A stretch of 64,000 nucleotides of DNA from Zanthoxylum bungeanum (GCA_019454045.1 SKCR01021430.1:1-64000), one strand, 5' to 3'; numbered from the stretch's first letter, positions 1-11,298 are shown. The notes: generated by a model from the sequence alone, not told the origin. Numbers and translations: made by a program.

Positions 1-222
1 TTCAAAATGAAATAAACAAAAATTAACTTGTTCCTAAATAGGTTGAGATACGTCTCAGGAGTGGAAATTTCTTACATAACTATCTCACACCAATTTCACC
101 TGATTAATCAAGTTAAAAACACAGAACACAAAATATTTTTTGATTTTTGTAAAATTTTTCAATTTTTTTGTTTTTTTTTTGAAAATTTTTTTACAATAAA
201 AACAATATACAAATCAACTATT

Positions 223-263
223 CCCCTCCCCCAAACCTAAATGAGACATTGTCCCCAATGTCT
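223..263 (-). other. Hairpin plus internal polypurine tract downstream of LOG in element E
   Basis: On the plus strand AGACATTG (244-251) and CAATGTCT (256-263) form a perfect 8-bp stem with a 4-nt loop. A few bases further along the element is the complement of TTTAGGTTTGGGGG, the same G-rich tract found directly before the 3' LTRs of elements G and I. The pair lies about 60 nt after the LOG stop and recurs after LOG in element I. Confidence 0.65.
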
Positions 264-324
264 TAAAAAGTAGAAGAATAGTTTAGAAGATAGTACCTAG
301 TTAGCTGAAATTATACATCTAAAA

Positions 325-975
325 TTAAAGATTAAGATCCAGATTAATCCGACACTTTTTACGATCATTATCGGACCAATTTATCTTGGAAATGATATGA
401 TCAATTTGTGGTTCAAATGCTACGATTTAGTCAATTAAATCTGGGGCAGTTCTGGCAGTGAATATGAGATCTTTTACAGGTTTTGACACAAATCCATTTC
501 TCCGGGCATCATCAAGAAACACACAAAGAAAATCATAAAATCCATCAGTATTAAACAGTCCAAGTGGTTTCTGGTGTATGTTCAAGTTCGCCCAAGATAG
601 TATTGTATAAATTTCCTCCATTGTGCCCAAGCCACCTGGCAATGGAATAAAAGCATCAGCACGGTTAATCATTTCCACCAGTCGTTCAGATATACCTGGC
701 ATGATCAGTTCCTCTCCGTTTGATGGTCTTATCAGATTTGCCTCTACCAAGGGTTTTGGGATGATTCCCAAGACTTGACTACCTCCTTCCTATACAGCCT
801 TTGAAACGATCCCCATTAGTCTAAGATTGCCTCCGCCATATACTAGGTGCATATTCCTTTCAGCTATGACTCGACCCAATTCCTGTGTTGCTGCTACGAA
901 CTCTGGCTTAAAACCAACACTTGTACCGCATAACACACAAATGTTTACAACTCGTATTCTTGATGTGGCTTCCAT
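325..975 (-). pseudogene. LOG: LOG-family cytokinin riboside 5'-monophosphate phosphoribohydrolase, captured in element E, two nonsense codons
   Basis: Family role: LOG enzymes remove ribose 5'-phosphate from cytokinin nucleotides to give active cytokinin bases. The minus-strand frame spans 217 codons from ATG 973-975 to TAA 325-327, full family length, with no intron. Visible motifs are the N-terminal NICVLCGTS (family CVFCGSS), YGGGNLRLMG, the SERLVEM segment that keeps the conserved Arg, PGGLGTMEE (family PGGxGTxxE, intact here) and the WANLNIHQKPLGLFN stretch. Stops occur at codon 62 (TAG for the CAG of the other copies, 790-792) and codon 183 (TAA for CAA, 427-429). Both fit C-to-T changes. 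The frame continues past both to a basic stretch and a C-terminal LDLNL (328-342). A sequenced host LOG gene would have several introns, so capture from spliced RNA is likely. A product from this copy is unlikely. Confidence 0.9.
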
Positions 976-1233
976 TTTTATGTATTTATTTCTCAGCTCT
1001 GGATGTCTTTAAGAGTACAATGATGAGTTGAATTTATAACACCTGAAAAAGGGTGAGTAATAATAGCACAAGTATATTCCAAATGACGATTATTAGCAAA
1101 ATAATAAATCGTGAAATGTCAAAATGTTTGGATCATGTCGGAGAAAATAAAAGAAAATAACAAAACAAATCACAATTATTAGGAAAAGATAACGAGATAT
1201 AATAATTACAAGAGGTAATGGCTTGAATGACGT
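976..1233 (-). promoter_or_regulatory. Leader upstream of LOG in element E with an acceptor-like site and a TATAAATT sequence
   Basis: The reverse strand reads a pyrimidine run ending in CAG (about 1043-1055), then a TATAAATT-like sequence, then about 60 nt to the LOG ATG. The same order with closely similar sequence precedes LOG in element I (52327-52407). Either a spliced message or a short internal promoter could use it. The function is inferred. Confidence 0.4.
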
Positions 1234-1782
1234 CTATGCATCAGGGACAAGCTTCCCATCCAATTTTCTTATAAATTGGCAAACAGGGTCTTTTAAAGTC
1301 AGATTCCCGAGAATAAACTGTTGTCGTTCTTTTCGAAACTGTGTATATAACATGTGAATTTCATGATGCACATATCCACTAGAATGTTTCTCAAGAGTCT
1401 TAGATATGTCATCTAAAGACTCTTTACTCAAGTCATCCCTAATGAATTTAATTTTATCTTCACGATTATCAGACACCATTCCTAAAGAACGACAACGAGT
1501 ATTACATGTCATGCGAGCACATTTATAGCAAACACCCATTCTTTTAGCTCTTCTCTTTTTAGCATAGGTGCTTCTTCCTAAACCAGGTAGATATGAAATA
1601 AAAGAGTCAGAAGACTCACCTGCCAATCGGACTCGTGCTTCAATAATCCAATGAATGTCATTAGGAATACCTTTGATCATCAGTAGTCTCATCCGTTCCA
1701 AGCGAGCTTTGTAGACTTTCATCGGAGAGTTTTGAGGGATAGAAGAAAATTGTTTGTGAAATTTTGCGAGAACGTCTTCCAT
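1234..1782 (-). CDS. Intact 182-aa ORF of unknown function between the pol remnant and LOG in element E
   Basis: This is the only long intact reading frame in element E. It starts at ATG 1780-1782, about 20 nt after an acceptor-like TTTCTACAG on the minus strand, and ends at 1234. The N-terminal third looks helical and charged (MEDVLAKFHKQFSS). A central basic segment, AKKRRAKRMG, is followed by a Cys-rich stretch, CYKCARMTCNTRC, which could bind a metal. The C-terminal third is acidic, then basic. I do not recognise the family. It sits where Athila elements carry an extra ORF. I saw no homologous ORF at the matching place in element I. It could be another captured gene, an element accessory protein or a degraded env-like ORF. 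Confidence 0.5.
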   Translation of the reverse strand: MEDVLAKFHKQFSSIPQNSPMKVYKARLERMRLLMIKGIPNDIHWIIEARVRLAGESSDSFISYLPGLGRSTYAKKRRAKRMGVCYKCARMTCNTRCRSLGMVSDNREDKIKFIRDDLSKESLDDISKTLEKHSSGYVHHEIHMLYTQFRKERQQFILGNLTLKDPVCQFIRKLDGKLVPDA

Positions 1783-1849
1783 CGTGAAATGACTTTACCT
1801 GTAGAAATTAAACACACAAAAATAAAACACACCAAATCACAATATATAC

Positions 1850-1892
1850 ACAAATTGCATGGGTTGCCTCACTGCTAGCGCTACGTTTAAAG
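1850..1892 (-). other. Conserved post-pol block (GCGCTAGCAG..GAGGCAACCCATGC) in element E
   Basis: The minus strand contains TAGCGCTAGCAG, one or two variable bases, then GAGGCAACCCATGCAATTT. The same block occurs in element I at about 50026-50060, although I has no pol. A similar GCGCT...GGGAGGCAACCC motif is, from memory, common just after pol in Athila-type elements. It marks the pol/accessory-region boundary here. Confidence 0.6.
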
Positions 1893-1924
1893 TCGTCAGC
1901 TAAACATGACTGCCCGAATGTTAG

Positions 1925-3129
1925 GCTGGATCTGAAAGTGTGAAACTTTCTTTTTGTTGCTCAATTGATTCTCCCCAGTAGTGCTTGACACGCTTGTTTT
2001 TAACCTTGAATGTTTTGTTGGAGTCGGGATCATGTAACTCAACGGCTCTATCTGGTAAAACTTTGGTGATTAAGAATGGACCTTACCACCGTGATTTTGG
2101 CTTCCATGGGAAGATTTTCAACCTTGATTTGTTTAACAATACCTTTTTCCTTGGTTCTAGTTGTATGCGCACTAATTTCTCATCATGTTTCTTCTTGGCC
2201 TTTTCTTTGTATAATTTGACATTCTCAAATGGCTGAATGTGAAATTCCTCCAATTCATCGAGTTGGTGGAGCCGATTTTCTTCTGTTGCTTGTAGTGCAA
2301 GAATCGGCCTCTTCAATGCACAATACGCTTTATCTTCAGGCTCCATATGCAATTGATTTGCTTTAAGTTTGTCCATAGAACTTTGGATTGTATTTGAGTT
2401 TTGGATGGTACTATTTATCACATTCTCGTCATCCGGGAAATTCATGGCTTTGAAAACATTGAATGTTACTTCTTGGTCATGTACCCTTATGGTTAATTCT
2501 CATTTTTGTACATCAATAATGGTTCGACCTGTAGCCAAGAATGGTCTCCCGAGGATGATCGGCACGTCTTCGTCTTCCTCCATATCAAGGACAATAAAAT
2601 CTGCTGGGAAAATGAATTTGTCAACATTGACCAGCACATCTTCAACTACACCTCTCGGAAATACGAGTGTTCTATCAGCAAGTTGTAGAGAGACTGAAGT
2701 GGGCATTGTTTCTCCAATCTGCAGTTTCATGTAAATAGAAAAAGGCATCAAGTTAACACTTGCACCTAAATCACACAAAGCCTTACCAAAGTCATGTTCT
2801 CCTATGGTGCAAGGAACATTGAAACTGCCAGGATCTTTTAACATTGGGGGAAGCTTCCTCTGAATGATGGCGCTACATTCTTCTGACAATGCAACTGTCT
2901 CCTAATCTCATAATCTTCTCTTTCATGAAATAATGTCTTTCATGAATTTGACATAGCTGGATATTTGTTCCAACACTTCAGCAAATGGAATGTTGATATG
3001 CAGCTTTTTAAAGATCTCCAGGAATCGAGCAAACTGTTTGTCCAATTTACTTTTCTGGAGACGCTGTGGAAAAGGTGGAGGTGTAGTGATTCTTTCTTGC
3101 TCTTTTTCCTTTGCTTCTTTTTCCTCCAT
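1925..3129 (-). pseudogene. Gypsy protease remnant joined to the integrase C-terminus, element E
   Basis: The minus-strand frame at 2500-2889 is a retropepsin: it contains ALCDLGASVNLMP (family DLGAS/DTGAS active site) and the flap-end motif IILGRPFLATGRTIID. After a stop, the frame continues as EVTFNVFKAMNFP, the usual segment following protease in Athila/Tat polyproteins. Soon after comes NVKLYKEKAKKKHD with SRLKIFPWKPKSRW, the integrase C-terminal region, ending near 1930. The reverse transcriptase, RNase H and integrase catalytic core (DDE) that normally lie between are absent. A Pro-rich, Lys/Glu-rich stretch at 2923-3129 is the linker ahead of protease. Not functional. Confidence 0.85.
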
Positions 3130-3166
3130 CTGTGGAACTGCTTCACTGCTTTCTTTTGGAACTTCT

Positions 3167-4597
3167 TCAATGGATGTCTTGATTCCAACATCTTTGTTGA
3201 TTTATGTACCACTTTTTAAAATGATGGCATGACATTGCTCCTTCCCCATGAGCATTGGCCAGTTGTCCAATTTGATTTTCCAGTGCTTTAATAGAAGCAG
3301 ATTGACTTTGAATTAATGCTGCTTGGGATTGAAACATAGCATCATATCTAGCTGCTTGATAGTCGTGTTTTGCTTCTATCTTTTTCAAGTGGGTAAGCAA
3401 TTCTGTTATTCCTGGTTTTTTGTCATACTCATGGCCTTTGTTTTGCTGTTGGAATCCGGGTGGTGGATTGTTCATTTGTCTTCAATTATTTTTCCATGTG
3501 AAATTGGGATGATTCCTCCAACCTGGATTATAGGTGTTGGAATATGGATTGTTCCTCTGTCTGTTGAAATTGTTGACGTAATTCACCGTTTCTTTATGTT
3601 GGTTTGGCTCTGGTGTTCCTCCATATGGTGAACTTTTGGATCCAATATTGCCTTGCATGCTAAGAGTCTCCATGAATTTTCGTATCTGATCCAGCTTGGC
3701 ATTCACTGTTGTGTTGGCTCCAACTTCATAAATTCCAGCAATTCATTGGATCATGCTCCTTTCTGTTGGCCACAAGGAATTATTATTGGCCATTTCTTCA
3801 ATTAGGTCACAGGCTTGATCTTCTCCTTTTTCCATTAAAGCTCCTCCAGATGCAGCATCAATTGTGGTTCTCATTATTCCAGAAAGTCCATTATAGAAAG
3901 TTTGGACTTGTAGCCACTTTTCGATCCCATGGTGAGGGCAATTTCTGAGTAAATCTTTGAATCTTTTCCAAGCTACGCAGAGGGATTCCGATTCATGTTG
4001 CACAAAGGATGTGATGTCATTCCTCAGCTTTGCAGTTCTGGCTGGTGGAAAGTACTTTGCAAGGAATTTGGTGGCTAGAGTGTTCTAAGTTATGATGGAA
4101 CCTGCTGGTAGTGAATGTAGCCAATCCTTAGCTCTATCTTTCAAGGAATATGGAAAAACACACAGTCTCATAGCTTCTTTAGCTGCTCGGTTGTAGTTAA
4201 AAGTGCCGCAAACTTCCAGGAAGTTGCTGATGTGAGCATTAGGATCTTCAGTTGCATTCCCCTCAAACTGAACCGACTACTGTATCATATGAATACATGT
4301 TTTGATGTCACACGCATTTTCTGGTAAGGGAGGAAGTACAATATAGGAAATGAAGCCGTCAACCACCAGAATGGTTCTTTCTCGAATGGGAATTAGTGGT
4401 GCAACCTCCAAAGGTTCAGGTTCCATGTTGATCAGTGCTTCTTGGCCTTCTCGCATTTCCCTTCTCAACTGTCTGATGGTTCTTTCAATCTCTGGGTCAA
4501 GCGGTTGGATTTCAAAGCTTCTGGTTCGTCTCATATAGTGTCTGAGAACCTGAAACACAAGAAAAAAAAATAATAAGTAAAAAGAAATTATATACAA
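3167..4597 (-). pseudogene. Gypsy gag (Athila/Tat type), element E, several stops
   Basis: Segments in order on the minus strand: an N-terminal piece (4277-4597) with RTIRQLRREMREGQEAL; a capsid-like retrotransposon gag domain (about 4250-3743) with SVQFEGNATEDPNAH, AMRLCVFPYSLKDRA, KDWLHSLPAGS, the ESLCVAWKRFKDLLRNCPHH motif and FYNGLSG; then an Asn-rich region with NPGWRNHPNFTW; then a coiled-coil segment with ALENQIGQLANA (3167-3475). Stops break the frame near 4277, 4086, 3743 and 3479. This is the only gag here in which the whole capsid domain is recognisable. An acceptor-like TTTCAG precedes the start. Structural protein of the virus-like particle; this copy is dead. Confidence 0.85.
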
Positions 4598-4640
4598 GTA
4601 AGGTATCTAAATCCAAAACTAATAGTGAAAGATAAATAAG

Positions 4641-4658
4641 TCCCCGAAAAGGGCGCCA
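4641..4658 (-). other. Primer-binding site, element E (tRNA-Asp type, mutated)
   Basis: The minus strand reads TGGCGCCCTTTTCGGGGA, seven bases from the end of the 5' LTR. It matches most of TGGCGCCGTTGCCGGGGA, the complement of the 3' end of plant tRNA-Asp(GUC), which is perfect in element I. Confidence 0.75.
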
Positions 4659-4665
4659 AAAAACT

Positions 4666-6681
4666 TGACCGGCGTAATCACACGCGTATAACGCAAGCGC
4701 ACGTATCGTTCAAATAGTATAAAAAGTATCGATCCCACGAGGACTTAATACCTAAGCTATTAATTTATGAAGCCAAATTTTTACAAGTATCTAATGGATT
4801 AGTGACTTTAAATTTAAACAAGTAAATAAAATGGTGCGGAAGTAAATTAAATGAAATTCAATATTAAGAAACTATCCATGGTTGTGAATTTTTCCAATAT
4901 CTTTTTCAAGATGAAGTGGTTATTTTAATTTGTGTAATATATCGGTTTATTAACCTGGAACACGAAATTATGCAAAAGCCTCTTCCGATGGTCATATACA
5001 AATACCTAGTGTAACTTAATTAATCATATTCCTATGTCAACCAAGTTACCTGAATTCATTAAGATTAAGTTCCAATTATGGCTACCCCCCGCCCGACAGG
5101 TATATTCCTATCCTGTAAGGAAATCTATTAAATGGTTATTTATCCTCAAGGAAGATCGTGGGCTATTGAGTCTAGGGTTTAAACCTAAAATCTCTTTTCC
5201 AAGTTCATTTTAAGTTTACCAAATCAATCTTATTAATGGCCAGTTAACAATAAGCATTAAGACTAAGACTCAATAAATAAAACTTTTTATTACCCAAACT
5301 GTAAAATAACCCATTATTAACTTGTGATATTGGAATTCATCACAACCCCAGATAACGGGTTTAGTTACAATACATATTTATGGCTAGTAAAAGCTTAAAT
5401 AAAATAAAAGACATAAAGTAAATGCTGAATAGTAAATACTGAAATTAAATAAAATAAATGCTGGAAAGTAAATACGGAAAAGTAAAGGCGAAAAAATAAA
5501 TGCTGAAAAGTAAATGCTGGAAATTAAAAATGTAAAAGTACAATAAAAGAAAATGATGGGGTTAGAGGATCCACTTTTATCACTAGTATTTTAGATATCT
5601 CTCTTATTATAATATATAAACTTTACATGATAATTACCAACCAGCCATATAGGCAGTATCCTGATTAAGTCAAATTTATATTTAATTACCAACCGACCAA
5701 TCAGGCGGTATCCAGTTTAGTCAGGTTAAAACCAATTTCAATAATTACCAACCAACCATAAGGCGGTATCCTTATTAAGTCATGTTCTAAATAGTTATTA
5801 TATTATAATTAAGGGAGATTAATCTAAATATTAGTAATAAAAGCTTTACATTTTACCCCAGTAAGGGGAGTTACCTCCTCGTTATTGAAAAGTAAAAAAA
5901 AAAAGTAAAGAAGGAAAAGTATTGTGCGTAAAAGTAAATTGCAGAAAGTAAACACTGAAAAGTAAAGAAAAGAAAGTGCAAATGCGAAAATTAATTACTG
6001 AAAGCTGTAAATAAACAAACAAGATACAATCTTCTTAGTATTCTTAAGGAATTACATAGAAAAATGTATGAAATTTACAAATGAAATGGTTTGGTATTTA
6101 TAGGCAAAATTTTACCTTCACCAATTTCTCCACTAATTTCTCCACCAAACATGGCACCAAATCGTCCACCAAACATGCAAGCATGTTTGGTGGAAGTTTG
6201 AAAATTTTCATTATTTATTAATTTTCATTTTTTTGTTTTGAAAATGACTTTAATAATTACAAATAATACACTTACAGATGTTTCATCCATTTCGGTCATG
6301 TTATCTTCCGAATTCGAAATTATTATGAACGTCAAAGTTGTATATCTTTGCGTCTTATTTAATCAGGAACGTGAATCACCTCAATCCCATATCGGAGTTG
6401 AACGTTATGGCCAAAATACGAAAAGTGCGCAAAGTTGGAATTTCCGAAATTGTACTTCGTTAGAACGTTATTTCAAGTTTCCAATCTCCAAAATCAAAAT
6501 GTCAAGTCCAGTTTTTGCCCTTATTTGTTCCATATTTCGTCCTAAATGATTCCATTGAGTCTTGATTTTATTTTATCTACAAAATAAACTAAAACACATC
6601 AAAACGTTCATAAAACTCGAGAAACTAAGTGAAATAATAAGTCAGAGGAGTGGGAAATAGTGATATATTTACCACTCATCA
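4666..6681 (-). repeat. 5' LTR of element E
   Basis: On the minus strand it begins TGATGAGTGGTAAATATATC and ends CGCCGGTCA. It shares with the LTRs of G and I the ACCGCC...GGTCGGTTGGTAAT repeats (about 5630-5780 here), a tract of TTTACTTTTCAG-like short repeats, and the conserved CCTGTCGGGCGG segment. A promoter-like CTATAAATACCAA lies near 6090-6105 on the minus strand. Confidence 0.85.
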
Positions 6682-7000
6682 GCTGCTAAAGAAGCTGATT
6701 GGATTAGAAATTTTATAATAGAACTTGACATGGCGCCTAGTATTGTGGATTTGATCCCATTATACTATGATAATAGCGGATCCATTGCACAGGTTAAAGA
6801 GCCGGGGGCGCATTCTATGTCTAAGCACGTGGAAAGGAAATACCGCGTAATTAGAGAGATTATTGAACGAAAAGTCATAGTGGTCTTGAAGGTTCAATGA
6901 CTAGACAACATAGCAGACCCGCTTACAAAGGCCTTACCTCCTAAGTTATTTGATAAACATGTAGAGGAGATGGGACTGCGGTACCATCCAAATTGACACT
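6682..7000 (+). pseudogene. Copia RNase H remnant, element F
   Basis: The plus-strand frame reads AAKEADWIRNFI, then LYYDNSGSIAQ, HSMSKHVERKYRVIREI, a stop, and DNIADPLTKALPPKLF. These are the last RNase H motifs of a Ty1/copia polyprotein (substrate: the RNA strand of the RNA/DNA hybrid). The upstream pol is cut off by element E and lies beyond the left edge. At least one in-frame TGA interrupts it. Confidence 0.85.
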
Positions 7001-7015
7001 AAGCAAGTGGGAGTT
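7001..7015 (+). other. Polypurine tract of copia element F
   Basis: AAGCAAGTGGGAGTT lies directly before TGTTGGGGTTGG, which starts the 3' LTR. It is the plus-strand primer site for reverse transcription. Confidence 0.75.
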
Positions 7016-8700
7016 TGTTGGGGTTGGTGCTTAGAGAGCCAATTCGAATGATGTATTGTATATTTTATTATTTATTAATAAAATAACTATATTTTCATTT
7101 CATATTTTATTAATGATATTTTCTTTATGCATATTAGATTGATGTATAGATATGCTAAGAATGACATTGACCTTAGAATAGTCATGTAGTAATATTGGAC
7201 ACTAGGTGGCCCAAGATTGGGATAAGTATTACTATTGTAAACTATTCTTAAAGTAAATATTCATATTCGTTGGTTTTGGAATACAGTTGAATTCCTATAA
7301 CCTAAAAGACTAACGCATGTCTTATATTGGAATTGGAGTTTCAATGGTTTAACCCAATGTACCATGAGTTTTGGAAGGTTGTATATACATGTGGATATTG
7401 GTTGCACCGAATACTGAATGACTCACAGGTGATTCCTAATAGTTGGAAGTTCACACTACCGTCAATAGGAATAACCTCGAGATGAGTAGCATATGTAATC
7501 CTTTGACTATAGGATAACATTGATTTTATGTCAGAAACCTTTCATGGTATGGTCTCTAGATGTTCGTTGGGTGTGGACCGACACACTCGTTAATCATGTG
7601 TGAATCAAGATAGAATCTGTTGACCCGTATGTGTACCATAAGGGGTTTAGGTATCTATGTAATTAAGTCATGATTCTTAAAAATTTGGCAATAGTCGATC
7701 ACCTAGGGTGGATCGCATTAGTTGCAAAGAATCATGGACTTATTGACATGAGATATGCGTCTCGAAAAATTTGACGGTGTATTCTATGTTTCCTACGCAC
7801 AACTTGGATAGCCTATGACTGAGGGATTGTTAAACATAAATGATGACCTCGACTTGTATAGTTCAGAAATGTCGTTCGTGTTCGTCGTGAATTCGGAAGT
7901 GGCCGAATTACGTACAAATTAGCTAGGCTTATATGAAGAACGTGTCTGAACTTAGAGAGTCCCAATATAAAGTATATTCGCTGAGCACTTGGGTAATCGA
8001 TTAATTGAATAAAAGATAATATTCGATATTATAATTATCAACTAAGATAATCAAGTGTTATTTGATAATATTGATTATTTACTTTGACCTAATTGGATTA
8101 ATTCAATATTTACACAAGGACTTTGTCGTAATTTCATAATTATCTCTACCATTTGAGGATATTATGGTAATTGCAAGTATGTAATTATAGGTATTTTTGG
8201 CTTGATTTAATTGGATTAAATCAAAGTGGAAGATATGTAACTAATCCATTTCCTAATCCTTGTCTCGATTTAATTAGATTAAATCAAAGTGGTAGACAAT
8301 GGAGATTAGACACACCTAATTATACATATTTGGAAAATTAGATTAAGCCCACATAAAAGTTGATTAAAACTTTTATTAATTAAAAATTACCTAAGTTTTG
8401 CTATAAATAACAAGCTTGAGTAATGGTTTTAATCAAGCTTAAGAAAGCTAATACAAGCAATTCTTGGAGAAATTAGCCTAGGTTAGAGAAGTGTTTATAG
8501 AAGCTTTGTGAGATCTCTACAACATTTCATCTAGGAGAAATCAAGATTGGATCTTGGAGAGGATATTGCAAGCATTGGAATCAAGATTGGAACTTGGGGT
8601 CAAGCTTACAAACCTTAAAAGTTCTCCAACCATTTCAACAAAGAGAATCAGATTGAATCTTTGCATCAAGCTTACTAGGTAAGTTTGAACTTCTCTTAAG
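7016..8700 (+). repeat. 3' LTR of copia element F (end uncertain)
   Basis: It starts TGTTGGGGTTGGTGC right after the polypurine tract. A promoter-like CTATAAATAAC is at about 8400. It contains short inverted repeats with 3-nt spacers, such as GATTTAAT/TGG/ATTAAATC at about 8211-8229. I could not identify the terminal CA; the end at about 8.7 kb is an estimate. Confidence 0.55.
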
Positions 8701-9486
8701 CTATGTTCTTCATTAGTGAGATATAATGATGAATTATATATTGGATGGATGATTACATAGCTTGAAGTTGAAATAATACTAATAGATTGTGTTAGGATGC
8801 TTTGGAAGTACAAACACAATATGCTTGTTAATTAGGTCAAAAATGTTCATGTTGGACATGGAACAATTAATAAGAGTTTGGAACTCTAGATTAAAGCTTA
8901 GAGTTATGGCTACCATTCTAGAATCATTTGACCATCTTTGAGTGAACTAGAATTGTTCATGAGACATTTCATAGTGGGATTCTAAATTGGTTTGTGTTTT
9001 GATTCAAACAAATACATATATGTATTTAGAATACATGTATGTTAGTTGTATAACATGTGGTGATGGTGGTTATGATGCTAAAATTGGATTTTAGGTGTAT
9101 TTATAGTACTAAGATAAAATTGGAAGTATTTAGTATTGATTTAAAGTAGAAAAATACTCACTGCCTAGGGCATCATCGTGACTCTGACCCCTCAGCGTCG
9201 CGACACTGAGCATCAGACCTAGGAGCGTCACGACACAAACCCTTTCTTGTCACGACGCTGAGACATTCAGTTCTCGTAATTTCTCTCGCACTTTGGAGCG
9301 TCGCGATGCGTAGAGCTAATACATACTGAAATTTCATTTTCTCCGTTCTGGAGTTTCCAGACTCCGTTTTGGTCCTCATTTTTTCCTATAGATTCAAAAC
9401 AGAATGTAGTTTTACATAAAAATATTTTTAAACTATACCCATGCTAGATATCCATAGGTTAGACCCACTTTCACTGTAGGCGGTAC
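8701..9486. other. Unassigned AT-rich sequence with a GC-rich palindromic motif cluster
   Basis: No gene seen. At 9193-9313 there are four degenerate copies of the motif GCGTCGCGACGC (CAGCGTCGCGACACTGAG, GAGCGTCACGACAC, GTCACGACGCTGAG, GAGCGTCGCGATGCG). Perfect copies of the motif occur in the LTRs and interior of element I. This may be the remaining LTR of F or part of another decayed element. Confidence 0.4.
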
Positions 9487-11290
9487 CGATCCGACCCTAT
9501 GGGTTCCACATCTGCCCCAATATCCTCATCCATTGCTTTCCTTATAGCAATTTCAAAATCCATCGATGAATGGAGAGAAATAACTTCTTCTTCTAAACTC
9601 CTGACCTGAGTTGATAACTGGTCAGCAGCTGCATTAGAATTCTATTTTTACTTCCCCGACTCAGCCAATTGGATTTCCATATGGACTAAAGTAGCTTTGG
9701 AAAAAATCCATCCCGGTTTCCGAATAAGCTAGAGAACTTCGAACTTCTGCCAGCTTCTAGTCTCTGAGATCCAAAGACTCCTAAAATTCTGCTAGTCCGT
9801 TCTCAATCTTTGATACAGCGGCCTTGCTTTTCAGAAATAGGCTCTTGCTTTTCAGAAACAGGCTCTTGCTCATATGACAAGCTCCTCCACTGGTTTCCAT
9901 CTTTGGTGATGGAAATAATTTTCTTGTCCCGAACAATAAAGGCTTGCATACCATCCTAAATAGCCAGCAAAAAAATAAGTCAAAAGACTTAGAAAAATTT
10001 CTTACTAAAAAACCAAGAAGGTAATGAGTTAAACTATTCACCACTGTCATTGCGTGAATGGCCAGCAATAAAATAAGTCAAAAGGCTTAGAAAAATTTCT
10101 TACTCAAAAACCAAGAAGGTCAAGGTCATCTCTATGGAAACATGAAAGATAGACCTCATCATTTTTAGTATATAGATCATGGAGCACTCCAAAGTAAGAC
10201 TATGCATCATCTCGGAGCGCTTCCCCCTCCTCATGAAGTTATGGTCCGGTCTCATGAAAGACGACCTGTGAATCTCTAGGTCTCATTCCTCAACAGTAAC
10301 AGGATGAGCAAGTGGTGGAAATTGCTCATCTTCTTATGTATCATCGGAGCAAACCTTGGAAGTTCCCCCCCACTTCGGAAGTTCTCGACCTCAGAACTGA
10401 GGATGTTGGAGAAGATATACGAGTTGAAGATCCATTTGCAACATTGGTGGGCGGTTGAATTTTAGCGAACAATTCTACCACATACACCTACAAAATGAAA
10501 CCAAATTAGAACCCAAAGAAGCTAGGAAAAATTAATAAAAATAAAATAGTATGGAAATACCTACTTCTGTGACAGGTTAGGAGAGGGTTCAGACACCATC
10601 TTAGGTTTTAGAGCTGTTTCATTCTCCAGAGTTTAGGAAGCCTTCTTATTTGGATTCCTCTGAGGGAAAATGAAGACTCCATCTGAATTCTCAAGTGTAT
10701 GAGGGACTAGCACAACTACATGCACCAGAGGAATGGTCTCAATAACTCACACCCCCACAGTAGAAGCATGAGGATATGAGGTAAGAATGTCTATCTTCGT
10801 GATTGGCTAAATGGCCCCATGAATGTCTTCTATAGCTCCTTCAACAACATAAGATATTGCCATCTTCTAAACACGTCTTGATGTCCTAAGAGCATCTACT
10901 GGCTATCGACTTGATCCATTCTGATGAATCAGAGAATCCTTAAAAGGAATCTGAAAACTCACAAGAATGCCCTATGTTTGAGTACTCGGGAGTGAATCTG
11001 GCTCTGGATATTTGACTTCATACTCTGTGATGTCATACACCAGAGCAGATATGGTTGAAATCGGAAGGTTGGGGAAAGAATTTATTTTTTCAATAACTAT
11101 TCCCTTATCTTTTTCAATCACCTCTCGTCTGGCTATTGACCGACTGAGGTTCTTCCAAGTAGAGTCTCCCGAGTCACCGTAAAAGAGAAACAAGCAAGTT
11201 AAGACTTGGAAAATTTAAGTCTTAAATGCAAGTGGTGTGAGTCTCACCCCAGACTACTTTCAGCAAAGTCTTTATTCTAATTCGATGGGA
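9487..11290 (-). pseudogene. Decayed coding remnant of an unidentified element
   Basis: The minus strand keeps discontinuous coding-like pieces: 10972-11193 (73 codons, acidic and Ser-rich), 9781-10068 with a duplicated KSKSLFL segment, and a heptad-like piece near 9540-9640 with LSTQVRSLEEEVISL. Many stops separate them. The mixture resembles the coiled-coil N-terminal part of a retroelement gag, but no domain could be named. The 5' LTR of copia A abuts it at 11299. A decayed host gene cannot be excluded. Confidence 0.3.
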
Positions 11291-11298
11291 ATCGATGA

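Larger units (their letters stand above)
1..6681 (-). mobile_element. Gypsy element E (Athila/Tat-like), carries LOG, truncated by the window edge
   Basis: Read on the minus strand, the order is 5' LTR (4666-6681), tRNA-Asp-like PBS, broken gag, broken protease, a remnant of the integrase C-terminus, a 182-aa ORF, a LOG-family gene, and a hairpin with an internal polypurine tract. The 3' LTR lies left of base 1. Reverse transcriptase, RNase H and the integrase core are missing: the reading goes from the end of protease almost straight into the integrase tail, so this is an internally deleted, non-autonomous derivative. It interrupts a copia RNase H reading frame at 6681/6682. The target duplication cannot be checked because the other end is not visible. 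Confidence 0.88.

Noticed and set aside
28..240. ORF at the left edge
   Set aside because: T-rich chance frame in the 3' untranslated part of element E.
6238..6549. 103-codon ORF in the LTR of element E
   Set aside because: It lies antisense in the U3 region of the LTR; the related LTRs of G and I do not keep the frame intact.
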